Shown piece by piece: positions 32,630 to 42,432 of a DNA stretch of 47,562 nt. The notes beneath the pieces are model-generated. The model was not told where the DNA came from. It saw only the letters and a program-made list of their open reading frames with translations, and did no database searches. Every line of letters begins with the position of its first letter. Within the stretch, counting starts at the first letter, position 1. The stretch comes from Flavobacteriaceae bacterium (GTDB lineage Bacteria; Bacteroidota; Bacteroidia; Flavobacteriales; Flavobacteriaceae), in the NCBI GenBank assembly GCA_014239275.1, contig JAAZZF010000060.1, positions 1-47,562 on the forward strand, read 5' to 3'. A program made the translations under genes and the position numbers.

Positions 32630-33080
32630 ATAATTCTATTTTTTTTTTTTTTGATGTTGCATAAAAATAAAGGGAGTGGTTATGAATTTCTATTCCAAAT
32701 ATTTCTTCTATATTTTTTTTAATTGTTTGAATTCTAGGATCACAAAATTCTTTGACTTCACCAGAGTCGGTCAAAATAATATGATCATGTTGATTGTCAA
32801 AATAGGATTTTTCGTATTGTGCTTGAGCTGTACCAAATTGGTGTTTTCTAACAAGTTTACAGTCTAATAAAAGTTCAATTGTATTGTAAAGTGTAGCTCT
32901 ACTAACCCTATAGTTTTTATTTTTCATTTTAGAATAGAGCAATTCGATATCAAAATGATCTGAGGAGTCATAAATTTCTTGTAAAATTGCAAATCTTTCA
33001 GGAGTTTTTCTGTGAGTTTTATTATCTAAAAACCTAGTAAAAACATCTTTTACAATTTCCTGATTTGTCCTTTTTTCCAT
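32619..33080 (-). CDS. Fur/PerR family transcriptional regulator
   Basis: [31 protein letters not shown]...[25 protein letters not shown]...HDHIIL. Confidence 0.92.
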   Translation of the reverse strand: MEKRTNQEIVKDVFTRFLDNKTHRKTPERFAILQEIYDSSDHFDIELLYSKMKNKNYRVSRATLYNTIELLLDCKLVRKHQFGTAQAQYEKSYFDNQHDHIILTDSGEVKEFCDPRIQTIKKNIEEIFGIEIHNHSLYFYATSKKKKIELYEG

Positions 33081-33113
33081 AATGTAAAATTAAGTTAAAA
33101 AATGATGATAATA

Positions 33114-35318
33114 CTATTCTCTATTAACCTTTTCAATGCCATTAATTTTTTTTAATTTTTCTATAAGTTTATCTAAAATACTTTTGTTTTTAACTTGTAA
33201 TTTTATTGTTCCAGCAAATGTATTCTCAAAAGTATCAAAACTCATTTTTTTCATATTAATATTTAAATTGTTTGAAATAATACGGGTAATTTCACTAACA
33301 ATCCCAAGATTATCAATTCCCGATATTTTTATTATTGAGCTAAAATCTTCTTGAGTAGAATCAATCCATTTGGCCTTTACAATTCTATAAGCAAATTTAG
33401 ATTGTAAACTTATTGAGTTGGAGCAAGTTTTTTTATGGACCTTAATTCCATCTTGAACTGTTAGAAATCCAAACACATTGTCACCTGGTATTGGATTGCA
33501 ACATTTTGCTAAAGTATAATCTAAGCTTTCTTCTTCATTTGTAAATACAATTTGATCAAAATTATTTTTTATTTCTTTCTCGCTATGACTTATTACATTG
33601 TCTTTTTTTGAAATTTTCTTTCTAAAATAATTAAGAAGTCTATTTTTGTTTGAAGCAGCAAATTTTTTAAGAGATGTGTTTTCTATTTTTCCAATTCCAA
33701 CTCTATAAAATAAATCTAGACTAGTTCTTAAATTGAAATAATTAGCTAGGTTATTTATATTTTTTTCATCAAAATTAATTTTCAATTGTTTTAATTTTCT
33801 TCTTAAAATTTCTTTTCCATCTTCTGCTAATAACTTTTTTTCTTCTTTTAAAGCTGTTCTGATTTTTGATTTTGCTCTTGAAGTTTTTACATAATCTAAC
33901 CAGTTAGCTGATGGTTTGGTATTTTCAGATTTAATTATTTCAATTTGATCTCCACTTTTAAGCTCATGGCTTAGGGGAACTATTTTTCCATTTACTTTTA
34001 TTCCCCTAGTTTTTAAACCTAATCCAGTATGGATACTAAAAGCAAAATCTAACGCACTTGATCCTGTAGGTAATGATATTAATTCACCAGCTGGAGTAAA
34101 TACAAAAATTTCAGTAGAATATAAATTTAATTTAAAATCCTCAACAAAATCTAATGCACTTGTTTCAGAATTTTCAAGGACTTCTTTTAATCTATTTAAC
34201 CAATCTTCAAGTCCATTTTCATTTTGCTTTCCTTGTTTATACATGAAATGTGCAGCATAGCCTTTTTCAGCAATTTCATGCATTCTTTCTGATCTTATTT
34301 GAACTTCTACCCATTTTGATCCTGGTCCAACAACTGTTATATGTAGTGCTTCATAACCATTAGATCTTGGAGATGTAATCCAATCCCTAAGACGAAGTGG
34401 GTTTGGAGTATAATAATCTGTTATAATTGAGTATATTTTCCAAGCTATGAATTTTTCTATTTCAGGCTTAGCTTTATATACAATTCTTATTGCAAATTTG
34501 TCATAAACTTCGTCAAATGAAATATTTTTTTTAACAATTTTATTTCTAATTGAAAAAATTGATTTTGGCCTTCCACTTATTTTAATTGACAGATTTTCTT
34601 TTTTTAATTTATCACTTATTCTTCTAGAGAAATTTTTTATATACTTATCTTGTACATCCTTTGATTCTTCAATTTTGTTTTTGATTTCGTTGAACATTTC
34701 AGGTTCAGTATATTTTAATCCTAAATCTTCTAATTCAGATTTAACATCATAAAGTCCAATTCTATGTGCAATAGGAGAATATATATATAATGTTTCAGAA
34801 GCAATTTTTATTTGTTTTTCTGAAGACAAGACTTCTAATGTTCGCATATTGTGTAACCTGTCTGCAATTTTAATCAGGATTACTCTAACATCATCATTAA
34901 GAGTTAATAGCATTTTTCTGAAATTTTCAGCTTGAAGAGAAATATCTTTTTCCTTTTTTAGTTTAGATATTTTAGTTAATCCTACTACAATTTTAGAAAT
35001 TGTTTTTCCAAAGAGTTTTTGAATTTTAGACTCATTATATTCTGTATCTTCAATTACATCATGAAGTAAAGCTGCTGCAATACAAGTCGCATCTAAACCT
35101 ATCTTTGATGCAACAATTTTTGCTACTGCTATTGGATGAAAAACGTAAGGTTCTCCTGATTTTCTTCTTTGATTTTTATGTGCATCAACTGAAGTATTAA
35201 ATGCTAATCTTATAAGTTTTCTATCTTCACTACTAAGAGATTGATAACTAATTTTGAGTAATTCTTTATACTCTTTAGCTATCAAATTATTTTCCTTTAT
35301 AGCATCTATTAAGATCAT
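33114..35318 (-). CDS. spoT: RelA/SpoT family bifunctional (p)ppGpp synthetase/hydrolase
   Basis: HD domain HKNQRRKSGEPYVFHPIAVA...AALLHDVIEDTE; synthetase DWITSPRSNGYEALHITV; TGS domain (EIFVFTPAGELISLPTGSSALDFAFSIHT); C-terminal ACT. Confidence 0.95.
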   Translation of the reverse strand: MILIDAIKENNLIAKEYKELLKISYQSLSSEDRKLIRLAFNTSVDAHKNQRRKSGEPYVFHPIAVAKIVASKIGLDATCIAAALLHDVIEDTEYNESKIQKLFGKTISKIVVGLTKISKLKKEKDISLQAENFRKMLLTLNDDVRVILIKIADRLHNMRTLEVLSSEKQIKIASETLYIYSPIAHRIGLYDVKSELEDLGLKYTEPEMFNEIKNKIEESKDVQDKYIKNFSRRISDKLKKENLSIKISGRPKSIFSIRNKIVKKNISFDEVYDKFAIRIVYKAKPEIEKFIAWKIYSIITDYYTPNPLRLRDWITSPRSNGYEALHITVVGPGSKWVEVQIRSERMHEIAEKGYAAHFMYKQGKQNENGLEDWLNRLKEVLENSETSALDFVEDFKLNLYSTEIFVFTPAGELISLPTGSSALDFAFSIHTGLGLKTRGIKVNGKIVPLSHELKSGDQIEIIKSENTKPSANWLDYVKTSRAKSKIRTALKEEKKLLAEDGKEILRRKLKQLKINFDEKNINNLANYFNLRTSLDLFYRVGIGKIENTSLKKFAASNKNRLLNYFRKKISKKDNVISHSEKEIKNNFDQIVFTNEEESLDYTLAKCCNPIPGDNVFGFLTVQDGIKVHKKTCSNSISLQSKFAYRIVKAKWIDSTQEDFSSIIKISGIDNLGIVSEITRIISNNLNINMKKMSFDTFENTFAGTIKLQVKNKSILDKLIEKLKKINGIEKVNRE

Positions 35319-35358
35319 CTATTAAAAATACTTAAAAAAAACAATATGATATTATGAT

Positions 35359-36591
35359 TTATAATCTAACTATTCTTTGAAATAGAGTAGGGTGTGAATA
35401 ATGCCACCAAACATATTTTGGATGCGGAGTTAAATTACTTAAGCTATCTTTTGACAATATTTTTAATGCCTCTATTAAATATTTTCCATTATGGGTTTTT
35501 TTAGCAAATTGATCAGCCTCATATTCAAATTTTCTAGAAAATAAATTAAAAATTAAAGAGATTGTTTCTGAGAATGGAGTGAATAAAATCGAAAAGCAAA
35601 TAAGTCCTATATGAAAACTTTGTGTTTCAATTCCTAAGGATTCAGAAAAAATAGGCATATATATAAATAAAGAAAGAATATAAAGCATAAATCCGGTTTG
35701 TATAATTGAGAAAAATAAATTATAAATAATGTGATTTTTTTTATAGTGACCTATTTCATGTGCAATAACAGCAACAATTTGATTTATATTTAATTTATTA
35801 ATTAGAGTGTCGTATAATGTAACTCTTTTTTGTTTTCCAAATCCTGAAAAATAGGCGTTTGCTTTTGTTGATCTTTTCGATCCGTCTATTACAAAAATAT
35901 TACTTAAATCAAATCCAACTTTATTCGAGTATTTTTCTATTTCAGATCTTAAATCACCTTCTTTTAGTTTACTTTGTTTATTAAAGAGAGGAACTATTAT
36001 TTGTGCATATAGTCCATTAATTAGAATAGATATTAATGAAATAAAAATCCAGGCTATAATCCAAAAGTTTTTTCCTATTGATTCAAATTGAAATATTATA
36101 AAGCTTAATATACCTCCTCCTAATAATAAAGTTAGAATCCAAGATTTTAGTTTGTCACTTATATAAATTTTTGGTGTAGTTTTATTAAAACCAAATTTTT
36201 CCTCAATTATAAATGTATAATATATTGAAAATGGTAAACCTAATAATTCATTTCCAAAGAATATTATTCCAAAAAAAGACAGACTAATTAAAATGGGAGA
36301 TTCAAATAAACTCCTGCAATAATTATCAAGAATTAAAAAACCATCAAAATAAAAAAAACATAGAATTATAATTAAGCTATAAATTTTTGAATACTTAGAA
36401 AAAATATATTGATTTTGCTTGTATTCCTGAGATTTTAAATATTTTTCATCATCATATACATCTGAAATAATTTCCGGAATTTTATTTTTAAAATGTTTTG
36501 AATTCAAAAAATCTAGATAGTAGTCCTTTAAAAAATTAAAAATAATTATTGCTATAAGTAATATAAAAACAGATTCAGAATTAATTTGCAT
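35359..36591 (-). CDS. M48 family metallopeptidase (Ste24/CAAX prenyl protease 1-like)
   Basis: VIAHEIGHYKKNH (HExxH), KFEYEADQFAKK, GLPFSIYYTFIIEEKFGFNKTTPKIYISD, C-terminal SHPTLFQRI. Confidence 0.93.
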   Translation of the reverse strand: MQINSESVFILLIAIIIFNFLKDYYLDFLNSKHFKNKIPEIISDVYDDEKYLKSQEYKQNQYIFSKYSKIYSLIIILCFFYFDGFLILDNYCRSLFESPILISLSFFGIIFFGNELLGLPFSIYYTFIIEEKFGFNKTTPKIYISDKLKSWILTLLLGGGILSFIIFQFESIGKNFWIIAWIFISLISILINGLYAQIIVPLFNKQSKLKEGDLRSEIEKYSNKVGFDLSNIFVIDGSKRSTKANAYFSGFGKQKRVTLYDTLINKLNINQIVAVIAHEIGHYKKNHIIYNLFFSIIQTGFMLYILSLFIYMPIFSESLGIETQSFHIGLICFSILFTPFSETISLIFNLFSRKFEYEADQFAKKTHNGKYLIEALKILSKDSLSNLTPHPKYVWWHYSHPTLFQRIVRL

Positions 36592-37366
36592 TTCTTTGTT
36601 TTAGAGCTTCAAATATAACTATTGCTGCAGTAACTGATAAATTTAATGAATCCATTTTTCCCTTCATTGGAATATTAATTAATTCATCTGAAATATTTAC
36701 CCAATCATCTGAAAGTGGGGAGGACTCAGCACCTATAATTATTGCACATGGTCCAGTGAATTTAACTGAACTATAATCAATACTGTTTCTTATTAGAGTT
36801 GAGATAATTTTTATTTTATTTCTTTTTAAAAACTCTATTACTTCTTTTGTCTTTCCTACACCTATTTGAGATGAAAAAACACTTCCTAGGCTGGATCGAA
36901 TAATATTGGGATTATAAATCTCTGTTTTTAGATTAGCAATGATAACAGCATCAATACCTGCTGCATCTGCTGTTCTTAAAATAGCTCCAATATTCCCCGG
37001 CTTTTCTGGAGACTCTGCAACTAGTATAAAAGGATTTTTTGGAAGAATTAATTGATCTAAATGGAATTCTTTTGAATGGAATATAGCTAAAAAACCATCT
37101 CCTTTTTCTTTATATGATAATTCTTTATATAGTTTTATAGATAGGTTAGTTGCTTTATATTTAAAATATAAATCATCATACTTTTTATTATGAATTTCAG
37201 AACAAACATATAATTCGATTAGATTATAATTTGATTCTAAACAAAGCGTAATCTCTTTTAAACCTTCTACAACAAATCTTTTAAAATTTTTTCTGTTTTT
37301 AGGTTTTAAAAGTAGTTTCTTGATATTTTTAAAAATATCATTGTTTTTGCTCTCTATATATTTCAA
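36581..37366 (-). CDS. SpoU/TrmH family RNA methyltransferase
   Basis: FVVEGLKEI, LVAESPEKPGNIGAILRTADAAGID, CAIIIGAESSPL, INIPMKGKMDSLNLSVTAAIVIFEAL. Confidence 0.93.
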   Translation of the reverse strand: MKYIESKNNDIFKNIKKLLLKPKNRKNFKRFVVEGLKEITLCLESNYNLIELYVCSEIHNKKYDDLYFKYKATNLSIKLYKELSYKEKGDGFLAIFHSKEFHLDQLILPKNPFILVAESPEKPGNIGAILRTADAAGIDAVIIANLKTEIYNPNIIRSSLGSVFSSQIGVGKTKEVIEFLKRNKIKIISTLIRNSIDYSSVKFTGPCAIIIGAESSPLSDDWVNISDELINIPMKGKMDSLNLSVTAAIVIFEALKQRNAN

Positions 37367-37476
37367 GATATCATTTTGAATTCAAATCTAATTAAAATCA
37401 AGAATTTTACATGTATTTTACATTTAAATTGTCTAGTTTAATTAAGTATCCTAATTTTAAAAAAAAAATTATTTAA

Positions 37477-38706
37477 ATGAATAAATCATTATCACAAAAG
37501 TATATTGATATAGAGGAGAAATTTGGAGCTCATAATTACCACCCTTTGCCAGTAGTTTTAAATAGAGGAAAAGGTGTTTATGTTTGGGATGTTGAAGGAA
37601 ATAAATATTATGATTTTTTATCTGCTTATTCTGCTGTTAATCAAGGGCATTGTCATCCTAAAATCACAAAAGCCTTATTAGATCAATCTTCTGTTTTGAC
37701 ATTAACTTCTAGAGCATTTTATAATGATGTTTTAGGAGACTATGAAAAATATGTAACAAATTATTTTGGATATGATAGATTACTCCCAATGAATACTGGA
37801 GTAGAAGGAGGAGAGACAGCAGTCAAATTAGCAAGAAAATGGGCATATCAAGTCAAAGGAATTGAAAAAAATAAAGCAAAAATTATTTTTGTTAGTGGAA
37901 ATTTTTGGGGAAGAACTTTGGCAGCTATTTCCTCTTCAAATGATCCCTTAAGTAGAAATGATTTTGGTCCCTATATGCCAGGATATGAAATTATACCTTA
38001 TAATGATATAAATAGTCTAGAACAATCACTTAAAGATCCAAATGTTGCTGCTTTTATGGTAGAACCTATTCAGGGGGAAGCTGGGGTTGTTGTTCCCGAT
38101 GAAAATTATTTGTATGATGCTTATAAACTTTGTAAAAAATCAAATGTATTATTTGTAGCAGATGAAGTTCAAACTGGAATTGGTAGAACAGGAAAACTTT
38201 TATGTTGTGACCATCATGGTTTTAAACCAGATATACTTATTTTAGGGAAAGCTCTGTCTGGCGGTGTATTACCAGTTTCAGCAGTTTTATCCTCTAATGA
38301 AATTATGTTGACTCTTAAACCTGGAGAGCATGGATCTACTTTTGGAGGCAATCCATTGGGATGTAAAGTTGCTATAGCAGCTTTAAAAGTGATTAAGGAT
38401 GAAAATTTATGTAATAATGCTAAATTAATGGGTTTGCATTTTAGAAAAAAAATGAATGAATATATAGAAAAGAGTAATATTATTAAATTAATTAGAGGAA
38501 AAGGATTGCTTAATGCGATTGTTATTAATGATGATGAAGAAAGTGAAACAGCTTGGAATATATGTCTAAAACTAAAAGAAAATGGCTTATTAGCTAAGCC
38601 AACTCATGGAAATATAATTAGATTTGCTCCACCATTAACTATTTCTGAAAATGAAATGACTAATGCTATTAATATTATTATTAATTCAATAAAAGATTTC
38701 GAATAA
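37477..38706 (+). CDS. rocD: Ornithine--oxo-acid transaminase
   Basis: [82 protein letters not shown]. Confidence 0.96.
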   Translation: MNKSLSQKYIDIEEKFGAHNYHPLPVVLNRGKGVYVWDVEGNKYYDFLSAYSAVNQGHCHPKITKALLDQSSVLTLTSRAFYNDVLGDYEKYVTNYFGYDRLLPMNTGVEGGETAVKLARKWAYQVKGIEKNKAKIIFVSGNFWGRTLAAISSSNDPLSRNDFGPYMPGYEIIPYNDINSLEQSLKDPNVAAFMVEPIQGEAGVVVPDENYLYDAYKLCKKSNVLFVADEVQTGIGRTGKLLCCDHHGFKPDILILGKALSGGVLPVSAVLSSNEIMLTLKPGEHGSTFGGNPLGCKVAIAALKVIKDENLCNNAKLMGLHFRKKMNEYIEKSNIIKLIRGKGLLNAIVINDDEESETAWNICLKLKENGLLAKPTHGNIIRFAPPLTISENEMTNAINIIINSIKDFE

Positions 38707-38708
38707 TA

Positions 38709-39860
38709 ATGAAAAAAATATATTTTGATAATGCTGCAACTACTAAAATAGATCCTTCTGTTTTAACTACAATCAATAATGTCATGAAAGAAAATTATGG
38801 GAATCCATCTTCCTCGCATAGCTTTGGAAGGGCTTCTAGGACAATAGTTGAGAAAGCAAGAAAATCGATTGCACAAGAATTCTGTGTTTCATCTAGTGAA
38901 ATATTTTTTACTTCTGGCGGGACTGAGTCAGATAACATGGTTTTAGTATCTGCAGTTAGAGATTTAAAAATTCAAACAATTATTACTTCTAAAGTAGAGC
39001 ACCATGCAGTATTAAATGTTGCTAAATATTTAGAAAAGAAATATGCTATTAATGTTATTTATGTTAAGATAGATTCAAATGGATCTGTAGATTATAAGGA
39101 TTTAGAACAAATTTTAGAATCAAATAAATCTAAAACACTTGTTAGCTTGATGCATGTTAATAATGAAATAGGTTCAATTCTAGATATTAAAAGAGTTGGA
39201 AATATTTGTAAGAAACATAATGCAATTTTTCATTCTGATACGGTTCAATCTATTGGAAGATATGAGATTGATTTATCAGCTATAAATGTAGATTTTATTG
39301 TAGGTTCTGCTCATAAATTTCATGGTCCTAAAGGAATAGGATTTTTATATGTTAATAAAGAACTTAATATTGAACCTCTTTTAATAGGCGGAAGTCAAGA
39401 AAGAGGTTTAAGAGCAGGAACAGAATCTGTTCATAATATCTCTGGAATGGAAACAGCTTTTTTATTAGCATATGAAAATATAGACAAGGATAAAGAGCAT
39501 ATTTTAGGATTAAAAAATCAATTTATTCGTAAAGCTAAAAGAGACATTTCTAATATAAAATTTAATGCAAGCTGCGATGATATAAATTCTAACACTTACA
39601 CAGTTTTAAATGTTTGTTTACCAGTTAAAAAAGAAAAATCTGTTTTACTTGAATTCAATTTAGATTTAAAAGGAATTGCATGTTCTAGAGGAAGTGCTTG
39701 CCAATCAGGAAGTTCAAAAGGTTCTCATGTATTAAATCAGATTCTTGATCCAAAAGATATAGAAAAACCATCTATTAGATTCTCTTTTTCAAAATATAAT
39801 ACTATTGAAGAGGTTGATTTAGTAATAGATACTTTGAAAGATTTTATAGAATCTAGTTAG
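38709..39860 (+). CDS. Cysteine desulfurase (NifS/IscS family)
   Basis: IYFDNAATTKIDPSVL, NPSSSHSFGRASR, FTSGGTESDN, GSAHKFHGPKGIGFLYV, active-site loop ACSRGSACQSGSSKGSHVL. Confidence 0.94.
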   Translation: MKKIYFDNAATTKIDPSVLTTINNVMKENYGNPSSSHSFGRASRTIVEKARKSIAQEFCVSSSEIFFTSGGTESDNMVLVSAVRDLKIQTIITSKVEHHAVLNVAKYLEKKYAINVIYVKIDSNGSVDYKDLEQILESNKSKTLVSLMHVNNEIGSILDIKRVGNICKKHNAIFHSDTVQSIGRYEIDLSAINVDFIVGSAHKFHGPKGIGFLYVNKELNIEPLLIGGSQERGLRAGTESVHNISGMETAFLLAYENIDKDKEHILGLKNQFIRKAKRDISNIKFNASCDDINSNTYTVLNVCLPVKKEKSVLLEFNLDLKGIACSRGSACQSGSSKGSHVLNQILDPKDIEKPSIRFSFSKYNTIEEVDLVIDTLKDFIESS

Positions 39861-41550
39861 ATTTTCTGTAAAAAATACTTTTATATATTGAAATATTTCC
39901 CACCATATCTTCAACGGTTATTTCCAATTCATTTTTAGGTTTTTTAACGTAATATTCATCAAATTCATAGGAGATTTCACCTCTTTTGTATTCATATTCA
40001 AATAAAACCCAATTTCCATTAATAGTTCCTTTATATTTTTTAATTCCAGTTTCTTTATCTAAAATTTTTAGTTTTAAATAATTTTTATTAGAAATCCATT
40101 CTCCATTTTTAAAATTTAAGCTTTTTATTGTTGGAGGAATTGAATCATTCTTTATAAAAAAGGTTCCCAACTTTTTAGTTTTTGTTTCAAAATTATTATT
40201 TGGATTAAGGTTGGATGTTATAAAAGTCTCTTCCTTATTTTGATTTAGATTTGCTAAGTAATTCCCTTTATTAGAATTAGGAAAAATTACTTTAATATTA
40301 TTAAAAACAGGAATATTGGGATTAACAATTTTTAAGGAGTCTTTAGATAAATTTATATGGAGATCTACATTTTGTAAAAATGTATTTTTTGGAATGTTTA
40401 TTTTTTGTTCTCCATTTATAAAATTATAGCTTAAATCATTATTAATTTTTTTATTGTAAATAGTTAAATCTAGTTTTTCTTTTTTTGTATTTGTTATTAT
40501 TTTTTTTTCACTATTTATTGGAATAATAATAATAATTTTGTTATTCTCTATATCACTAATTTTAATTTTAAACTCTGAATAATTTGGTTTAATGTTAATT
40601 AATCCATTATTTTCTTTTTCATATAAACTTAATTTGTTTCCAGAAGTTTTAAATAATTTTATAACTCTTTCACTATTATTAATGTAGTGTTTAAAATCAA
40701 TAAGAGTATTTATTAGGATGGATTCTTCAAATAGAAAACCATTATAGTTTATTGAATTAACTAGTTCATCATTGTAATATGTAGAAATATTATAAACTCC
40801 ATTTTTATTATTAGCGGAATCTTGTTTATCATATACATTTATACCAAAACCTGAATTCCCTTTTAAGTTTATTTCCGTTGTTTTAAAAATACTATCATTA
40901 ATTTTCTTGAAACTTAATTTAATTGGGTCTATAGAATTATAATTATTGATATCCACGTTATTGTATGCATAAACTGATGCTATTTCAGGTCTTCTAGAAT
41001 CGTCTACATGTATTCCAAACAATATTGGATTTAAGGGTTTTTGATTAGAAGATTTTCTTATTTCATAATGAAGATGCGGTCCGAAAGAACTTCCAGTATT
41101 TCCTGAGAATGCAATAATTTGATTTTTATTAATAGTAAAATCATTTTTATTTAAGTACAGATCAATTTCATAAGATTGCCTTTTATATTGTATTTTTTTA
41201 ATATAATCTTCAATTTCTTTATTAAATTTTTTAAGGTGAGCATAAACGGTAGTAAAACCATTGGGATGATCTACATACAAGGCTTTTCCAAAACCACCAT
41301 GAGCTATTTTAATTCTACTAATATACCCGTCTGCGGAATTAAATATTTTTAAACCTTCTTTATTTTGAGTTTTAATATCTAACCCTGAATGAAAATGGTT
41401 AGATCTTAATTCTCCAAAATTTCCACTTAAAACTAAAGGTATTTCAATAGGTTTTGAAAAATAATCTTTGGGATATTCAATTTGAGAATTTATGACCCAT
41501 GGAAATGTAAAAATAAATAGAAGAAGTAGTTTTGATCGTAAAAATTTCAT
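39853..41550 (-). CDS. M23 family metallopeptidase (LytM-like)
   Basis: Signal peptide; LSGNFGELRSNHFHSGLDIKT, VYAHLKKF, SFGPHLHYEIR. Confidence 0.93.
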   Translation of the reverse strand: MKFLRSKLLLLFIFTFPWVINSQIEYPKDYFSKPIEIPLVLSGNFGELRSNHFHSGLDIKTQNKEGLKIFNSADGYISRIKIAHGGFGKALYVDHPNGFTTVYAHLKKFNKEIEDYIKKIQYKRQSYEIDLYLNKNDFTINKNQIIAFSGNTGSSFGPHLHYEIRKSSNQKPLNPILFGIHVDDSRRPEIASVYAYNNVDINNYNSIDPIKLSFKKINDSIFKTTEINLKGNSGFGINVYDKQDSANNKNGVYNISTYYNDELVNSINYNGFLFEESILINTLIDFKHYINNSERVIKLFKTSGNKLSLYEKENNGLINIKPNYSEFKIKISDIENNKIIIIIPINSEKKIITNTKKEKLDLTIYNKKINNDLSYNFINGEQKINIPKNTFLQNVDLHINLSKDSLKIVNPNIPVFNNIKVIFPNSNKGNYLANLNQNKEETFITSNLNPNNNFETKTKKLGTFFIKNDSIPPTIKSLNFKNGEWISNKNYLKLKILDKETGIKKYKGTINGNWVLFEYEYKRGEISYEFDEYYVKKPKNELEITVEDMVGNISIYKSIFYRKSN

Positions 41551-41601
41551 TTAAAAAAGAATAATGTGGTAAAAATAATATTTTTAAAAATTAAATGATA
41601 C

Positions 41602-41632
41602 TTGTTTATGAGTTTAACTAATATTAAATTTG
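41602..41632 (+). promoter_or_regulatory. Candidate Bacteroidota-type promoter (TTG-N20-TAAATTTG) for the coiled-coil/zapA operon
   Basis: TTG 41602-41604, TAAATTTG 41625-41632, ATG at 41654. Confidence 0.6.
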
Positions 41633-41653
41633 AGTAAGATAGTATTATTTTTA

Positions 41654-41941
41654 ATGTCAAAATCAATTGATAGTCTTGTTTTATTAGAGTCAAATGTTAA
41701 AAAATTAAAATCTTTGGTTATAGAACTAAAAAAAGAAAATTCTATAATTTCTAAAAATTTAAATTTGAAAGAAGAGACTTTGCTTAAACAAGCAAATGAT
41801 TTAAAGGAATGGAAGGAAAAGTATAAGTCATTAAAAATTGCAAATACTTTCTTAGGTAGTAATGATAAATCATTAACTAAGCTCAAAATTAACAAAATGA
41901 TTAAAGAATTGGATAAATGTATAATGAATTTGACTTCATAA
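41654..41941 (+). CDS. Small coiled-coil protein encoded upstream of zapA (possible ZapB-like partner)
   Basis: 95 aa helical/heptad-rich sequence (SIDSLVLLESNVKKLKSLVIELKKENSIISKNLNLKEETLLKQ). ATG 41654 preferred over the TTG at 41630, which overlaps the -7 promoter box. Confidence 0.75.
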   Translation: MSKSIDSLVLLESNVKKLKSLVIELKKENSIISKNLNLKEETLLKQANDLKEWKEKYKSLKIANTFLGSNDKSLTKLKINKMIKELDKCIMNLTS

Positions 41942-41950
41942 TCAATTTAG

Positions 41951-42235
41951 ATGCAAAAAATTAAATTAACAATTGCTAATAGAATATACCCCTTAAATGT
42001 TCCATCTGAACAGGAAGAGGGATTAAGAACAGCATCTAAAAAAATTAGTATTATGATAAAACATTTTGAAGAGAATTATGCTGTTAAGGACAAACAAGAT
42101 GTTTTGGCTATGTGTGCTTTACAGCTTGCAACCCAATCTGAACAAGAAAATTTGTCTGAAGCAAAAGTTAATGAAGAAGTTAGTAAACGATTGGATGATT
42201 TAAATAAATCTGTTCAAGAAGCTATTGACTTTTAA
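41951..42235 (+). CDS. zapA: Cell division protein ZapA
   Basis: KIKLTIANRIYPLNVPSEQEEGLRTASKKISIMIKHFEENYAVKDKQDVLAMCALQLATQ. Confidence 0.9.
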   Translation: MQKIKLTIANRIYPLNVPSEQEEGLRTASKKISIMIKHFEENYAVKDKQDVLAMCALQLATQSEQENLSEAKVNEEVSKRLDDLNKSVQEAIDF

Positions 42236-42262
42236 CACGTTCATTCAAATAATTAATTTACT

Positions 42263-42420
42263 GCCTACATCAATTTTTTTGATAAACTCAACGCAAATCT
42301 TTTATAAAAGGTGAGTCAATATTGCTAAAGCGTGCCTTTACGGATACTTGATCAGTATGTTAGCCTTAATCTTGTTTTAATAGGGGTTTATACAAAACAT
42401 CTGATGTAGGCTTTTTTTTT
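42263..42420 (+). ncRNA. ssrS: 6S-Flavo-type 6S RNA (ssrS analogue)
   Basis: Closing stem GCCTACATCA (42263-42272) pairs perfectly with TGATGTAGGC (42402-42411), followed by a T9 tract. A second stem, AAACTC with GGGTTT, lies inside. The zapA-rny location agrees with the recalled genomic context of the 6S-Flavo family. Confidence 0.85.
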
Positions 42421-42432
42421 AAAAGAAAAAAC

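Noticed and set aside
41614-41895. 93-aa minus-strand ORF opposite the coiled-coil gene
   Set aside because: Phe/Ser/Leu-rich antisense of a Lys/Glu/Asn-rich helix; the sense frame has a promoter and a zapA neighbour.
42263-42420. zapA-rny hairpin as a plain intrinsic terminator of zapA
   Set aside because: The two stem arms are about 130 nt apart, too distant for a simple terminator; the layout fits a 6S-type RNA better.
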